Assembly: GCA_031271065.1 (NCBI GenBank)
Contig: JAISWP010000017.1
Coordinates: 1-6,653 of the forward strand
Length of the DNA: 6,653 nt
Direction of reading: 5' to 3'
From: Synergistaceae bacterium
Lineage (GTDB): Bacteria > Synergistota > Synergistia > Synergistales > Synergistaceae
The position numbers and the translations under genes are program-made. The notes beneath the pieces are model-generated. The model had not been told where the DNA came from, ran no database searches, and saw nothing but the letters and a program-made list of their open reading frames with translations. Positions 1-6,197 of the stretch are shown here, one piece after another (position 1 is the stretch's first letter; every line of letters begins with the position of its first letter).

Positions 1-1803
1 TTCCCTCAGCATCTCGAAGGTTTTGGCGTCGTCCGTCGGGATGGAGTCAAGGTCGGGTTTCCCGTATCCGCTGGATTCGATGTTGGAAAGCGCCCCCTCT
101 ATGATCGACAGGGTGCGGAGACCCAGAAAATCCATCTTGACGAGGCCCAGTTTTTCCACAGGATCCATGGAGTACTGGGTGACGATGGATTCCCCTATTC
201 TGGCGACGGGGACCATGTCCTGCGTCGGTTTGGGGGTGATGACGATACCCGCCGCGTGCTGGGAGCAGTGTCTTGCGAGCCCTTCTATGCAGCTCGCGGT
301 ATCCAGCAGTTTTCGCACGTCCGGGGCCGAATCGTAAAGGACCTTCAGGTCCGGCGTCTTTTCCAGCGCCATCGGTATGGTCTTTATACCCGATTTGATC
401 GGATCGGGAATGAGTTTGGCCACCCGGTCCACGTCGGCGTAGGGCATACCCATAGCGCGTCCCACGTCCTTCACCGCCTGTTTGCTGAGCATCCGCCCGA
501 AGGTTATTATCTGGGAGACGTGGTCCGCCCCGTACTTTTTCACGATGTAAGCGATGACCTCGTCGCGCTGTTTGTCGGATATGTCCGTGTCGATATCCGG
601 CATCGATATCCTCTCCGGGTTCAGGAAACGCTCAAAGAGAAGCCCGTGCTTTATAGGGTCCAGATCCGTGATCCTGAGCGCCCAGGCCGCCAGCGACCCG
701 GCCGCCGATCCCCTTCCCGGCCCTATCGGTATCCCGTGGGATTTGGCGTGGTTTATGATGTCGGACACGATGCAGAAATACCCCGAAAATCCCATCTGCT
801 CGATGACTCCCAGTTCGTATTCCAGCCTGTTTTTGTACTCATCTGTGATCTCCTCGCCCCTCATTCTCTCTGAAAGCCCTTTCCAGGCGATGTTTCTGAG
901 ATGAGTCTCGAGCGTCTCCCCCTCCGGTATCGCGAAATCCGGCAGATAGTACTCCCCGAACCGGAGGTCCACGGAACATCTCTCGGCCACAGCCGCCGTG
1001 TTCGTGAGGGCTTCGGGCACGTTAGCGCCGAATATGTCCCACATCTCCTCCGGAGACCTGAAGTAATAGTCGTCCCCGGAAAAGCGATACCGATCCCTGT
1101 CGAGGACGGTGCTCTGGGTCTGCACGCAGAGCAGGATATCGTGCCACCCGGCGTCGGAACGCTTCGTGTAGTGGGAGTCGTTTGTCGCAACCAGGGGAAA
1201 TCCGTGTTCCCGGGACATCTTTATGAGGGCCGCGTTCACCCGCGCCTGGGCCGGTATGGAGTTGCCCTGTATCTCCAGAAAGAAATTTCCGCTCCCCATT
1301 ATGTCCCTGTAGAGCATGGCGCGGGACAGCGCGCCCGCTTCGTCGTCCGCCATAATGAGGGAGGGGATCTCGCCGCCGAGACAGGCGGAGCAGGCTATGA
1401 CGCCCTTGCTGTGCCGCGCCAGCAGCTCGTGATCTATGCGGGGTTTGTAATAAAGGCCGTCGGTGAAGGCGATCGACGAGAGTTTCGCGATATTGTGATA
1501 GCCTTCGTCGTTTTCCGCCAGCAGCACCAGGTGGAACTGCTCTTTTTTCCCCGGCTCCCGGCACGTGTGCCCGCTTGGAGCCACGTAGACCTCGCAGCCC
1601 AGTATCGGTTTGACCCCGCTTTTTTTACATTCGTTGTAAAACTCGACGCAGCCGTACATGACCCCATGATCGGTCAGGGCCACGGCGCCCATGCCCATAC
1701 CAGCCGCGGCCGAGGCGAGATCCCTGCATCTGCTGGCCCCGTCGAGCAGGCTGTATTCGCTGTGTACGTGGAGATGCACGAACGGTTTGCCGGAATTATT
1801 CAT
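1..1803 (-). CDS. dnaE: DNA polymerase III catalytic subunit alpha, N-terminal part (runs off left edge)
   Basis: Replicative polymerase subunit that copies the chromosome as part of the Pol III holoenzyme. I translated the minus strand from ATG at 1803; the frame stays open to base 1, giving 601 residues of a protein usually near 1,100-1,200. Residues 1-280 are a PHP domain with its metal-binding pattern intact: HLHVHS at 10-15, TDHG at 44-47, GCE at 69-71, H91, C141 and NDSH at 208-211. The palm follows: GPGRGSAAGSL at 361-371, the catalytic pair D405 and D407 in MPDIDTD (401-407), and the third aspartate D558 in KMDFLGLRTL. Thumb, fingers and tau/clamp-binding regions lie outside the window. 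GGGAG at 1813-1817 (minus) sits 9 bases before the ATG. The start overlaps the last 8 bases of dnaX, so translational coupling is likely. The intact PHP site is the kind that can have proofreading or phosphatase activity in other DnaE proteins; this is inferred. Family assignment is secure. Confidence 0.97.
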   Translation of the reverse strand, partial: MNNSGKPFVHLHVHSEYSLLDGASRCRDLASAAAGMGMGAVALTDHGVMYGCVEFYNECKKSGVKPILGCEVYVAPSGHTCREPGKKEQFHLVLLAENDEGYHNIAKLSSIAFTDGLYYKPRIDHELLARHSKGVIACSACLGGEIPSLIMADDEAGALSRAMLYRDIMGSGNFFLEIQGNSIPAQARVNAALIKMSREHGFPLVATNDSHYTKRSDAGWHDILLCVQTQSTVLDRDRYRFSGDDYYFRSPEEMWDIFGANVPEALTNTAAVAERCSVDLRFGEYYLPDFAIPEGETLETHLRNIAWKGLSERMRGEEITDEYKNRLEYELGVIEQMGFSGYFCIVSDIINHAKSHGIPIGPGRGSAAGSLAAWALRITDLDPIKHGLLFERFLNPERISMPDIDTDISDKQRDEVIAYIVKKYGADHVSQIITFGRMLSKQAVKDVGRAMGMPYADVDRVAKLIPDPIKSGIKTIPMALEKTPDLKVLYDSAPDVRKLLDTASCIEGLARHCSQHAAGIVITPKPTQDMVPVARIGESIVTQYSMDPVEKLGLVKMDFLGLRTLSIIEGALSNIESSGYGKPDLDSIPTDDAKTFEMLRE

Positions 1804-3496
1804 CTTCAATTTCTCCCGCTCCTATATCGGTAATTATCGGCTCTTCGGACGAATCCTCGGATGAGTCGAGCCGTTTCGCAAGCAGTATATCGGCTCCGAT
1901 TCTGGCTGATATCGCCTCGACCGACGACATGGGCCGGAACGCCTGACGCTGGGGCGAAGCCGCCGGGGCTTGAGCCGGTTCCCGGGGGACCGGGACGTCC
2001 TCGGACTCGAAACCGAAAGCCCGGGCGAGCGCGGCCCTGGCCCTCGGGCCGGACAGCGCCGCGAGGGCAGCCGGAAACGTCTCGGACCTGTCAAAATCAA
2101 AAAAATCTCCCGCCCTGTGAACACGCGCGTTTATGAGAGCAGCCGCAAGGGGCAGGTCCTCTTTCATGAGGAACAAGACCGGTTCCGGCAGATATCCGCC
2201 GGCGGATATCTGCGTGTGATGTTCCTGAACCGGGGATTTCGTCTCTCGGAGGACAGGGGCGAACACACTCTCACTGTTTTCCTCAGGACGTTTTGCGGCG
2301 GCGGGACGCGCTTGCAGAACCGGCGGCAGGTCCCGGGCCTGGGGACGGGACGCGGCAAAAACAGGAACGGCGGGGACGTCTGGCGCCGGAGAGCCGGCCG
2401 CGTCGGGCTCTATTGCCCCCAGCATCTCGAACAGCAAGAGTCCGGAGAATATGTCGTTCCGAAGCCCCAGCCTGACGCGAGGGTACAGCGCGGCGCAGGC
2501 CATGGCGCACCTTCTGAGCACGCCCGGGTCCCAGTTCGGGGCTTCGTGTCTCAGAAAGTCCTTCTCCTCCCCTGAGAGGAAAGCGCCGTCGAACGATTTT
2601 TCACCCCACAGCCCCCATGCCCACATATCCCGCAGCAGGGGGAAAAGCCCGTCCAGGAATCTCTCGGGAGAAACCCCCAGATCCAGGGTCGATTTGAGCC
2701 TCGAGGACGCTCCGTCCGGATTTTCCCTGATCTCCGTCACCCATCGCTCCATCTCGGCCCTGCTGCCTCCCCCGAAAAGAGTCCGCACAGAGTCCGAGGT
2801 GAGTCTGCCGTGTCCCAGAGCTATGGCCTGTTCCAGAAGGGATATGGCGTCGCGGAGCGCTCCGTCCGCGCTGCGGGCTATCTCCCACAGGGCCGGCGCT
2901 TCAGCCGGCACGCCCTCGCGCCGCGCGATCTCGGAGAGCCTGGAGACTATCAGCTCCGACGGTATCCTGTGGAACGGTATATGCTGGCATCTCGACCTTA
3001 TCGTGACCGGCACCTTATGAGGCTCGGTGGTGGCGAATATGAACATGACGGAGGGAGGGGGCTCCTCGAGTGTTTTCAAGAGCGCGTTGAACGCCTCCGC
3101 CGTGAGCATGTGGACCTCGTCCAGTATGTAAACCTTCATGCCGCCCATAAACGACGCCAGCCCCACGTGAGACTTGAGCTCCCGTATCTGGTCTATGCCC
3201 CGGTTCGAGGCGCCGTCTATCTCCATAACGTCCATGTGCCCGCCGGAGGTGACGGCGAGGCACGATTCGCATCTCTCGCAGGGTTCGCCGTCCGAAGAGG
3301 GGGACGCGCAGTTCACGGCCTTGGCGAGGAGCCGGGCGGCAGTGGTCTTGCCGCAGCCCCTGGGACCGGAAAAGAGGTACGCGTGCCCGAGCCGCCCTTC
3401 GAGAAATGACGAACGCAGGAGCGACGTGACGGCGTCCTGCCCCATCACTTCTTTGAACTGCTGAGGCCTGTATTTTCTGTAGAGAGAAACGTGCAA
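1796..3496 (-). CDS. dnaX: DNA polymerase III subunit tau/gamma (clamp loader ATPase)
   Basis: ATP-driven motor of the clamp loader, which opens the sliding clamp onto primed DNA; the long tau form also tethers the polymerase alpha subunit. 566 residues. AAA+ module: Walker A GPRGCGKT at 44-51; zinc-binding cysteines C63, C73, C76, C79; Walker B ILDEVH at 124-129; sensor 1 ATTEPHK at 155-161; SRC motif with the arginine finger at 168-170; sensor 2 around ALRD 213-216. A helical collar domain follows to about 362, then a Pro/Ala-rich linker (about 365-430), a C-terminal domain (about 436-500) resembling tau's alpha-binding region, and an acidic tail. The start is TTG: GGAGG lies 8 bases upstream and the sequence begins HVSLYRKYRPQ as in the family. 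It follows the malic enzyme gene by 41 bases with no terminator and overlaps dnaE by 8. A T7 run at codons 464-466 and a 26-base palindrome at 2188-2213 are described separately. Confidence 0.97.
   Translation of the reverse strand: MHVSLYRKYRPQQFKEVMGQDAVTSLLRSSFLEGRLGHAYLFSGPRGCGKTTAARLLAKAVNCASPSSDGEPCERCESCLAVTSGGHMDVMEIDGASNRGIDQIRELKSHVGLASFMGGMKVYILDEVHMLTAEAFNALLKTLEEPPPSVMFIFATTEPHKVPVTIRSRCQHIPFHRIPSELIVSRLSEIARREGVPAEAPALWEIARSADGALRDAISLLEQAIALGHGRLTSDSVRTLFGGGSRAEMERWVTEIRENPDGASSRLKSTLDLGVSPERFLDGLFPLLRDMWAWGLWGEKSFDGAFLSGEEKDFLRHEAPNWDPGVLRRCAMACAALYPRVRLGLRNDIFSGLLLFEMLGAIEPDAAGSPAPDVPAVPVFAASRPQARDLPPVLQARPAAAKRPEENSESVFAPVLRETKSPVQEHHTQISAGGYLPEPVLFLMKEDLPLAAALINARVHRAGDFFDFDRSETFPAALAALSGPRARAALARAFGFESEDVPVPREPAQAPAASPQRQAFRPMSSVEAISARIGADILLAKRLDSSEDSSEEPIITDIGAGEIEDE
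2097..2107 (-). promoter_or_regulatory. Candidate -1 frameshift (slippery) site in dnaX
   Basis: On the dnaX strand the frame reads GAT TTT TTT GAT (codons 464-467), giving the heptamer T TTT TTT of the X XXY YYZ type. After a -1 slip the very next codon is TGA (2099-2097), ending the protein after residue 466. Adding one T by polymerase slippage would give the same truncated product. Short gamma products made by -1 frameshifting (Escherichia coli) or transcriptional slippage (Thermus thermophilus) are known for dnaX. A purine-rich stretch containing AGGG and GGGAG lies just upstream. The nearest strong downstream hairpin (CCCTCG at 2067-2062 with CGAGGG at 2046-2041) is 31 bases away, further than usual for a stimulator. 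Function is inferred. Confidence 0.45.
2188..2213. repeat. Perfect 26-base palindrome inside dnaX
   Basis: The arms GCAGATATCCGCC (2188-2200) and GGCGGATATCTGC (2201-2213) are exact reverse complements. The palindrome encodes residues near QISAGGYL (429-436) at the end of the dnaX linker, just before the C-terminal domain. In the mRNA it could form an 11-base-pair hairpin with a CCGG loop, about 80 bases before the slippery run. Whether it is an inserted palindromic element, a protein-binding site or an mRNA structure cannot be told from one copy. Confidence 0.8.
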
Positions 3497-3504
3497 AAAC
3501 TTCT

Positions 3505-3509
3505 CCTCC
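3505..3509 (-). promoter_or_regulatory. Ribosome binding site fixing the TTG start of dnaX
   Basis: GGAGG on the minus strand lies 8 bases before the TTG at 3496-3494. No ATG or GTG fits the family N-terminus here, so this site decides the start. Confidence 0.85.
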
Positions 3510-3537
3510 CTCTCGCCCTGAGCCCTCGGCGGGGGAA

Positions 3538-4722
3538 TTATATCCTGGCCGCGCCGGAGCGGCGCGCCGCCTCCGCGACGCCGGCGGCGACGGCCGGGAC
3601 GACCTTCGGGTCGAAAGCGTTCGGTATTATATAATCGGGCGCCAGCTCGGAGTCCGAGACCAATTCGGCCAGGGCCTTGGCGGCCGCCAGCTTCATCTCC
3701 TCGCTGATGCGCCTCGCTCGGACGTCCAGAGCTCCGCGGAATATGCCGGGGAAACCGAGACAGTTGTTGATCTGGTTCGGGAAGTCGCTGCGGCCCGTAG
3801 CAATGACGGCGACGCCGGCTTCCCTCGCCGACTCCGGGAATATCTCCGGAATCGGATTGGCCATGGCGAATATCACGGCGCCCTTTGCCATGGAGCGCGC
3901 CATCTCGGTGCTCACCGTTCCGGGCGCCGAGACCCCCATGAACACGTCCGCTCCTTTCATCACGTCCGCGAGGCTTCCCTTCTCACCGGCCGGATTCGTG
4001 ATCTCCGCCAGTTCTTCCTTCGAAGGGTTCATTCCCTCGGTCCTGCCCTTGTATATGGCCCCGTTCCTGTCGCAGAGGATGACGTTTTCAGCCCCCGCGG
4101 ACATCAGAAAACGGCATATCGCTGCCCCGGCGGCACCGGCGCCGTTCATCACGATCTTCACGCCGGACATCCTCTTATCCACTATCTTGAGAGCGTTGAC
4201 GAGACCCGCCAGGGATATCACGGCAGTCCCGTGCTGGTCGTCGTGAAAAACCGGTATGTCGCAGGAGTCCTGAATCCTGCGTTCTATTTCGAAACATCGG
4301 GGAGCCGATATGTCCTCCAGATTTATCCCTCCGAGCCCGGGGGTGAGCAGCGAAACAGTCTCCACGATCTTGTCTGTGTCTTGGGTTTTGAGCGCCAGAG
4401 GAAAGGAATCTATGTCCGCGAAACGCTTGAAGAGAACGCTCTTTCCCTCCATGACCGGCAGGGAGGCTTCCGGCCCTATGTCCCCCAGCCCCAGCACCGC
4501 GCTTCCGTCCGTAATGACGGCCACGGTGTTCCACTTCGACGTGACCTCGTAGACCGCGTCGGGACGGCGGACTATTTCCATGCAGGGCTCCGCCACCCCC
4601 GGAGTGTAAGCTATCGACAGGTCCTCCATAGTTTCCACGGGCATTTTGCTTCCCATGAAAAATTTGCCCCGCTTCTCGCGGTGGGCCGCAAGAGCCCGCG
4701 CTGCAACATCTTCTCTGCTCAT
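3538..4722 (-). CDS. Malic enzyme, short NAD(P)-dependent form (oxaloacetate-decarboxylating malate dehydrogenase)
   Basis: Oxidatively decarboxylates malate to pyruvate and CO2 while reducing NAD or NADP, in the cytoplasm, linking the C4 acid pool to pyruvate. 394 residues, the length of the short bacterial and archaeal malic enzymes that lack the C-terminal phosphotransacetylase-like domain of MaeB. N-terminal catalytic domain: YTPGVAEPC at 39-47 with the catalytic tyrosine Y39, the Lys-containing stretch EGKSVLFKRF at 92-101 (K94 the likely catalytic lysine), metal ligands in NLEDI 134-138 (E136, D137) and FHDDQHGTA 159-167. The Rossmann nucleotide site GAGAAG is at 194-199; the acid D218 at the end of the next strand hints at NAD rather than NADP, which is inference. 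SAPGTVS 265-271, ANPIPE 288-293 and FPNQINN 314-320 are family signatures. ATG at 4722 has AAGGAG 8 bases upstream. It is first of the three leftward genes. Why a malic enzyme precedes two polymerase genes is not explained by function. Confidence 0.95.
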   Translation of the reverse strand: MSREDVAARALAAHREKRGKFFMGSKMPVETMEDLSIAYTPGVAEPCMEIVRRPDAVYEVTSKWNTVAVITDGSAVLGLGDIGPEASLPVMEGKSVLFKRFADIDSFPLALKTQDTDKIVETVSLLTPGLGGINLEDISAPRCFEIERRIQDSCDIPVFHDDQHGTAVISLAGLVNALKIVDKRMSGVKIVMNGAGAAGAAICRFLMSAGAENVILCDRNGAIYKGRTEGMNPSKEELAEITNPAGEKGSLADVMKGADVFMGVSAPGTVSTEMARSMAKGAVIFAMANPIPEIFPESAREAGVAVIATGRSDFPNQINNCLGFPGIFRGALDVRARRISEEMKLAAAKALAELVSDSELAPDYIIPNAFDPKVVPAVAAGVAEAARRSGAARI

Positions 4723-4779
4723 AGGGTTCTCTCCTTCATCGCGTTTTGCCCGCGCCGCGCCGGCGCGTCATACGTTTTT

Positions 4780-4785
4780 ATTATA
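4780..4785 (-). promoter_or_regulatory. Candidate -10 box for the leftward malic enzyme-dnaX-dnaE operon
   Basis: The minus strand reads TATAAT here, which would start transcription near 4773, about 50 bases before the malic enzyme ATG. No good -35 box is seen at 16-18 bases, so the call rests on the -10 alone and the AT-rich upstream DNA. The predicted leader contains a perfect 12-base palindrome, CGCGCCGGCGCG (4756-4767), which could be a hairpin or an operator. Confidence 0.4.
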
Positions 4786-4829
4786 ACGCCATAAGGGCAT
4801 ACGAGAGACTGTCAGAACAAACACAAGTC

Positions 4830-5072
4830 AAAAAGAGTTTTCAGATTATTATCAATAATATTATAAAATTAGTGATAATTACAATATTTTAAGTTAATTT
4901 AGATATATGGTTTTATTTAAACGTTTATTGGTGAAATTTATGGTTATTTTCGTTAAAATTTAAATATAATAATCGAATATTTGCAGTAATTTTGGGAAAA
5001 TTATTTAGAATTTAAATACAAAAATATTCCTCTATACGTATTTATAATGATTATAATTTAGAAATTTTTTGT
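4830..5072. other. Extremely AT-rich intergenic block
   Basis: Counting directly, 4861-5040 has 31 G or C in 180 bases (about 17%), between GC-rich neighbours on both sides. No open frame of note and no DnaA-box (TTATNCACA) is visible. It contains a 10-base direct repeat AATTTAAATA (4957-4966 and 5009-5018) and inverted pairs such as ATTATCA (4848-4854) with TGATAAT (4873-4879) and GAATATTT (4975-4982) with AAATATTC (5022-5029); such short matches are expected often in AT-rich DNA. It lies directly upstream of the RNA gene's -10 box and of the leftward operon, so an UP-element, bent-DNA or nucleoid-protein site is the simplest reading. Confidence 0.7.
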
Positions 5073-5078
5073 TATACT
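5073..5078 (+). promoter_or_regulatory. -10 box of the structured RNA gene
   Basis: TATACT, preceded by an A/T-rich tract with T-runs that resembles an UP element. The best -35 at 16 bases is TTATAA (5051-5056), a weak match. Transcription would start near 5084-5086. Confidence 0.5.
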
Positions 5079-5084
5079 CCCCTC

Positions 5085-5341
5085 GTCGGTCGATCAACGG
5101 TCCGCGCGGCAAAACACCCCGTACTGACGCCGCGCGGTCCCCAAAAGAGCTCTTTACAGCCGTATCCCACAGGCGCCAATTCCGCAGTCAGCTGGTTTTG
5201 GCATGAACGAGACCTACCGAGGCGCAGGAGGAGCCTGCAGGTCGCCCTATGCTGTGACATGGAATCCACGCGCTTCCCGCCGGCATGCCGGGAAGCAGCG
5301 GACAAAGACGAGGGAGTCCTGCAGATTCCTCGTCTTTTTTT
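5085..5341 (+). ncRNA. Structured non-coding RNA, family unidentified (6S-like outline possible)
   Basis: A GC-rich segment of about 250 bases with a -10 box at one end, a Rho-independent terminator at the other and no convincing protein frame. Helices seen by eye: a 9-pair hairpin CCGCGCGGC (5102-5110) with GCCGCGCGG (5129-5137); then six nested helices forming an interrupted rod: GCGC 5173-5176/5270-5273, ATTCC 5179-5183 with GGAAT 5261-5265, GTCA 5187-5190 with TGAC 5255-5258, GCAT 5201-5204 with ATGC 5249-5252, GACCT 5211-5215 with AGGTC 5239-5243, GCAGG 5224-5228 with CCTGC 5234-5238, capped by an AGGAG loop. A third hairpin is GCTTCCCG (5272-5279) with CGGGAAGC (5289-5296). The ends can close through GTCCGC (5100-5105) and GCGGAC (5298-5303), which competes with the first hairpin. 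A closing stem, opened middle and long rod recalls 6S RNA, but I see no decisive sequence signature. No tmRNA, RNase P or SRP RNA core motif was found. The strand is set by the terminator and -10 box. Confidence 0.6.
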
Positions 5342-5347
5342 ATTTTT
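5307..5347 (+). terminator. Rho-independent terminator of the structured RNA
   Basis: Stem GACGAGG (5307-5313) with CCTCGTC (5328-5334), loop of about 14 bases, followed at once by T7, A and T5. It separates the RNA from the downstream regulator gene, which has its own promoter. Confidence 0.88.
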
Positions 5348-5390
5348 ATCTGAACGCGGGGGTCTATGAGGCGTATCTGCGTCCGTGCGG

Positions 5391-5418
5391 TTGACAGCGC
5401 GGCGTTTGAACGTATAAT
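5391..5418 (+). promoter_or_regulatory. Consensus sigma-70 promoter of the TetR-family gene
   Basis: TTGACA (5391-5396) and TATAAT (5413-5418), both perfect, separated by 16 bases. Transcription would start near 5425, giving a leader of about 26 bases. A small dyad TGAG-N6-CTCA (5418-5431) covers the start point and could be an autoregulatory operator; that part is weak. Confidence 0.85.
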
Positions 5419-5450
5419 GAGTTTATGCTCAACGAATCGGAGGCGATTTC

Positions 5451-6032
5451 GTGAAGCAAAACAGACGGCAGATCCAAAAAGAGGCCACCAGGAAAAAGAT
5501 CGTCGAAACCGCTGTGAAAGTATACTCCCGCGACGGTTTTTCCGCTCCGTCGAATGTCGTCGCCATTGAGGCGGGGGTGGCTCACGGCACGGTGTTCGTC
5601 CACTTCCCCACGACGGGCGATCTGCTGATGGCGGTTCTTCAGAGATTTTTCATCCAGATGCTGGGAAAACTTCACGACCTGTCGGAATCATCAGGAATCG
5701 ACGATTTTCTGAGAGGACACATAGAGATACTGCAAAGCTGCGAAGATTTCTACAAAAGGCTGCTCACCGAGGCGCGTCTGCTGCCCGAGGAAGCCCGCGG
5801 CACTCTCGAATCGATACGGTCCGTCGCTCTGCAGCACTTCACTTCGGCGGCGGAATACGAAACCCGGCGCGGCGCGGTAAAGGACGTGCCGATCGACGTC
5901 ATGTTCAACGCCTGGCTGGGGCTCGTGCATTATTATATGCAGAACATGGGCGGACCCGGTCCGGGAGAGTCCGTTCTGGGAAGATATAAGGGCGAACTCG
6001 TCTCGAACTTCTCGGCCCTGATAAAAAAATAG
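5451..6032 (+). CDS. TetR/AcrR-family transcriptional regulator
   Basis: A DNA-binding repressor of the TetR type, 193 residues, normal length for the family. The N-terminal DNA-binding domain (about 12-60) has the expected three helices: ATRKKIVETAVKVYSRDGF, then the helix-turn-helix SNVVAIEAGVAHGTVFVHF (34-52), where AGVAHGTVFVHF matches the family's AGVS-GT-Y-HF pattern, then TTGDLL. The C-terminal helical domain (about 65-193) is the variable ligand-binding and dimerisation part; it gives no clue to the ligand. The start is GTG at 5451, with GGAGG (5439-5443) 7 bases upstream. A perfect-consensus promoter drives it, so strong expression unless it represses itself is likely. It stands alone: a structured RNA lies upstream and a convergent gene downstream, so the usual adjacent target such as an efflux pump is not in the window. 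Family is secure; target unknown. Confidence 0.93.
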   Translation: MKQNRRQIQKEATRKKIVETAVKVYSRDGFSAPSNVVAIEAGVAHGTVFVHFPTTGDLLMAVLQRFFIQMLGKLHDLSESSGIDDFLRGHIEILQSCEDFYKRLLTEARLLPEEARGTLESIRSVALQHFTSAAEYETRRGAVKDVPIDVMFNAWLGLVHYYMQNMGGPGPGESVLGRYKGELVSNFSALIKK

Positions 6033-6146
6033 AGTCTCAGCCCTCGAGGGCGATTTGTCAAGGAGGGTTTTGAGTACAGTTTTTTGAGTAATGCGAGTTT
6101 TAGTGCATGAATATTTTAGAGTTTAGATATAACATTGCTTAAAACG

Positions 6147-6186
6147 GCGGGCGGGGCATATCCTCGCCGCTGATTGTTTTGTTTGC
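6147..6186. terminator. Candidate terminator between the convergent genes
   Basis: GCGG plus CGGGG (6147-6150, 6152-6156) pairs with CCTCGCCGC (6162-6170) with one bulge and one G-U pair, loop CATAT. It is followed on the plus strand by a T-rich stretch (6171-6186) and on the minus strand by TTTT (6144-6141), so it could end transcripts from both sides. It is about 115 bases past the TetR stop. Confidence 0.45.
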
Positions 6187-6197
6187 TCATTCCGGTT

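Noticed and set aside
256..1833. Long plus-strand open frames at 256-873 and 901-1833
   Set aside because: They lie opposite dnaE, whose minus-strand translation shows clear PHP and polymerase motifs; the plus-strand products are antisense shadows in GC-rich DNA.
4845..4879. Fur-box-like ATTATCA and TGATAAT pair
   Set aside because: The halves are in reversed order and 18 bases apart compared with known Fur sites, and such matches are expected by chance in this AT-rich DNA.
4830..5072. Chromosomal origin of replication in the AT-rich block
   Set aside because: No DnaA-box cluster and no dnaA or dnaN nearby; AT richness alone is not enough.
5221..5246. Faint likeness of the AGGAG hairpin to the cobalamin riboswitch B12 box
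   Set aside because: The spacing and the rest of the riboswitch core do not match, and the RNA ends in its own terminator with no B12-related gene downstream.
5289..5300. GGAAGCAGC-like stretch suggesting SRP (4.5S) RNA
   Set aside because: The partner strand motif (GUCAGG) and the GNRA-capped helix are missing; these bases instead form the right arm of the 5272-5296 hairpin.
5072..5394. Small open frames over the RNA segment (5072-5305 minus, 5203-5394 plus)
   Set aside because: No ribosome binding site of note or recognisable protein features, one runs through the terminator, and the segment is better explained by RNA helices.
6040..6051. Palindrome GCCCTCGAGGGC as the TetR terminator
   Set aside because: A self-complementary 12-mer leaves little loop and no T-run follows it; the hairpin at 6147-6170 is a better candidate.
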